Source of the DNA: Actinoallomurus sp045806665
GTDB lineage: Bacteria; Actinomycetota; Actinomycetes; Streptosporangiales; Streptosporangiaceae
DNA: 12,608 nucleotides
Direction: 5' to 3'
NCBI GenBank assembly: GCA_045806665.1
Contig: JBJMIW010000074.1
Location: 1 to 12,608 of the forward strand
Positions 12,095 through 12,608 of this stretch are shown one piece after another. The notes under the pieces are model-generated. The model saw only the letters and a list, made by a program, of their open reading frames with translations, was not told the origin of the DNA and did not search any database. Both the position numbers and the translations under genes were made by a program. The number at the start of each line of letters is the position of its first letter. The stretch's first letter is position 1.

Positions 12095-12608
12095 TACGCG
12101 CCGTAGGCCGCGATCCGCGGCAGCAGGTCGGCGGCCGCGCCGATGTCGGCGTCGAGCGGCCGGTCCTCGACCGTGGGGTCGAGCGCGTCGGCCGCCTGCG
12201 CGTACACCTCGCCGAGCCGGCCCGCCGCCGTGCGGCCCTGCATCCGCAGCGCCCGCACGGCAGCGACGAGCTCGCAGGCCAGCGCGATGCGGTAGGCGGT
12301 CACGACGTCGGTGGTCGCGCGCGCCGACTGGGTCGCGAAGCCGGCGTGTTCCTCGACGCCCCGCGACAGCACGGCGCTGCCGAGCGCGGCCGGGGAGGCG
12401 AGGCGCCGGATGTCGGCGATGGCCGAGTGCGCGACGTACTCCAGGATCATGATCCCCGATCCCGGCTCGCCCGGCGCCGCCTGGAAGGCCTCCAGCCCGG
12501 TGAAGGCAGGCTCGACGAGCGTGCCGAGCCGGGCCGCCGACAGTGCCGCCGTCTGGAAGAGCGCGGCCCGTACGGCGTCGAGCGCCAGCCCGACGGACCC
12601 GGTGTGGA
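12091..12608 (-). CDS. Histidine/aromatic amino acid ammonia-lyase-like protein, C-terminal part (5' end beyond window)
   Basis: The minus-strand frame runs from the window edge to TAG at 12091-12093, giving 172 residues. The sequence HTGSVGLALDAVRAALFQTA, then PAFTGLEAFQAAPGEPGSGI, MILEYVAHSAIADIRRLASP and VLSRGVEEHAGFATQSARAT, ending YRIALACELVAAVRALR, has the helical C-terminal pattern of the HAL/PAL lyase superfamily. The Ala-Ser-Gly triad that forms the MIO cofactor would lie upstream, outside the window, so it cannot be checked. Histidine ammonia-lyase (histidine to urocanate) is the default reading. Another aromatic lyase, or an ergothionase-type relative, is possible given the neighbouring egt genes. 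Its stop overlaps the stop of the LacI gene on the other strand by three to four bases. Confidence 0.75.
   Translation of the reverse strand, partial: HTGSVGLALDAVRAALFQTAALSAARLGTLVEPAFTGLEAFQAAPGEPGSGIMILEYVAHSAIADIRRLASPAALGSAVLSRGVEEHAGFATQSARATTDVVTAYRIALACELVAAVRALRMQGRTAAGRLGEVYAQAADALDPTVEDRPLDADIGAAADLLPRIAAYGAY

Noticed and set aside
1..12608. Frequent CGTACG/GTACG words across the window
   Set aside because: They look moderately enriched, but many are Tyr/Val/Arg codon pairs. Without genome-wide counts this cannot be separated from codon bias.
1..12608. CRISPR arrays, tRNA or rRNA genes, prophage genes
   Set aside because: No regularly spaced long repeats, cloverleaf-like sequences, rRNA motifs or phage proteins were seen on either strand.

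Overview
This is high-GC DNA with strong third-position G/C bias, frequent GTG/TTG starts and several apparently leaderless promoters. Together with an egtABCD ergothioneine cluster and an actinobacterial rhomboid-like family protein, it points to an actinobacterium, probably of the Streptosporangiales/Thermomonosporaceae kind. The genus cannot be fixed from the sequence alone.

Left part (1-3488). A TetR-type repressor cut by the window edge is divergent from a 14-TM DHA2-family drug/proton antiporter. The gap between them carries several inverted repeats that look like the repressor's operators. A small beta-rich protein of unknown function follows the transporter, beyond a strong hairpin. 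Next comes a rhomboid-like membrane protein from a probable leaderless promoter. It converges, over a shared terminator hairpin, on the next gene.

Middle (3493-5223). A minus-strand gene encodes an ECF-like sigma factor fused to one transmembrane helix and a long Pro/Ser/Thr-rich tail. Directly upstream of it lies a roughly 380-bp internally deleted IS200/IS605-type element. It keeps both subterminal hairpins and the first ~50 codons of tnpB, but almost nothing in between.

Thiol and amino-acid part (5224-12608). A minus-strand pair encodes a TIM-barrel amidohydrolase and a cysteine dioxygenase. It is divergent from the ergothioneine operon egtA-egtB-egtC-egtD (gamma-Glu-Cys ligase, iron sulfoxide synthase, glutamine-amidotransferase-type hydrolase, histidine N-methyltransferase); no egtE is present. 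A LacI-family regulator starts just past egtD. It ends overlapping, tail to tail, the 3' part of a histidine/aromatic ammonia-lyase-like gene. EgtA consumes cysteine and EgtD consumes histidine, so the synthesis genes are flanked by enzymes that would degrade both precursors.

The most striking non-coding signal is in the divergent region 6616-6812. Four head-to-tail 13-bp units (consensus CTGRACCGNWTCA, near-palindromic with central CG) cover the promoter of the dioxygenase operon. A fifth, inverted copy sits at the predicted egtA start of transcription. This suggests one regulator, perhaps the local LacI protein, controlling both cysteine oxidation and ergothioneine synthesis.
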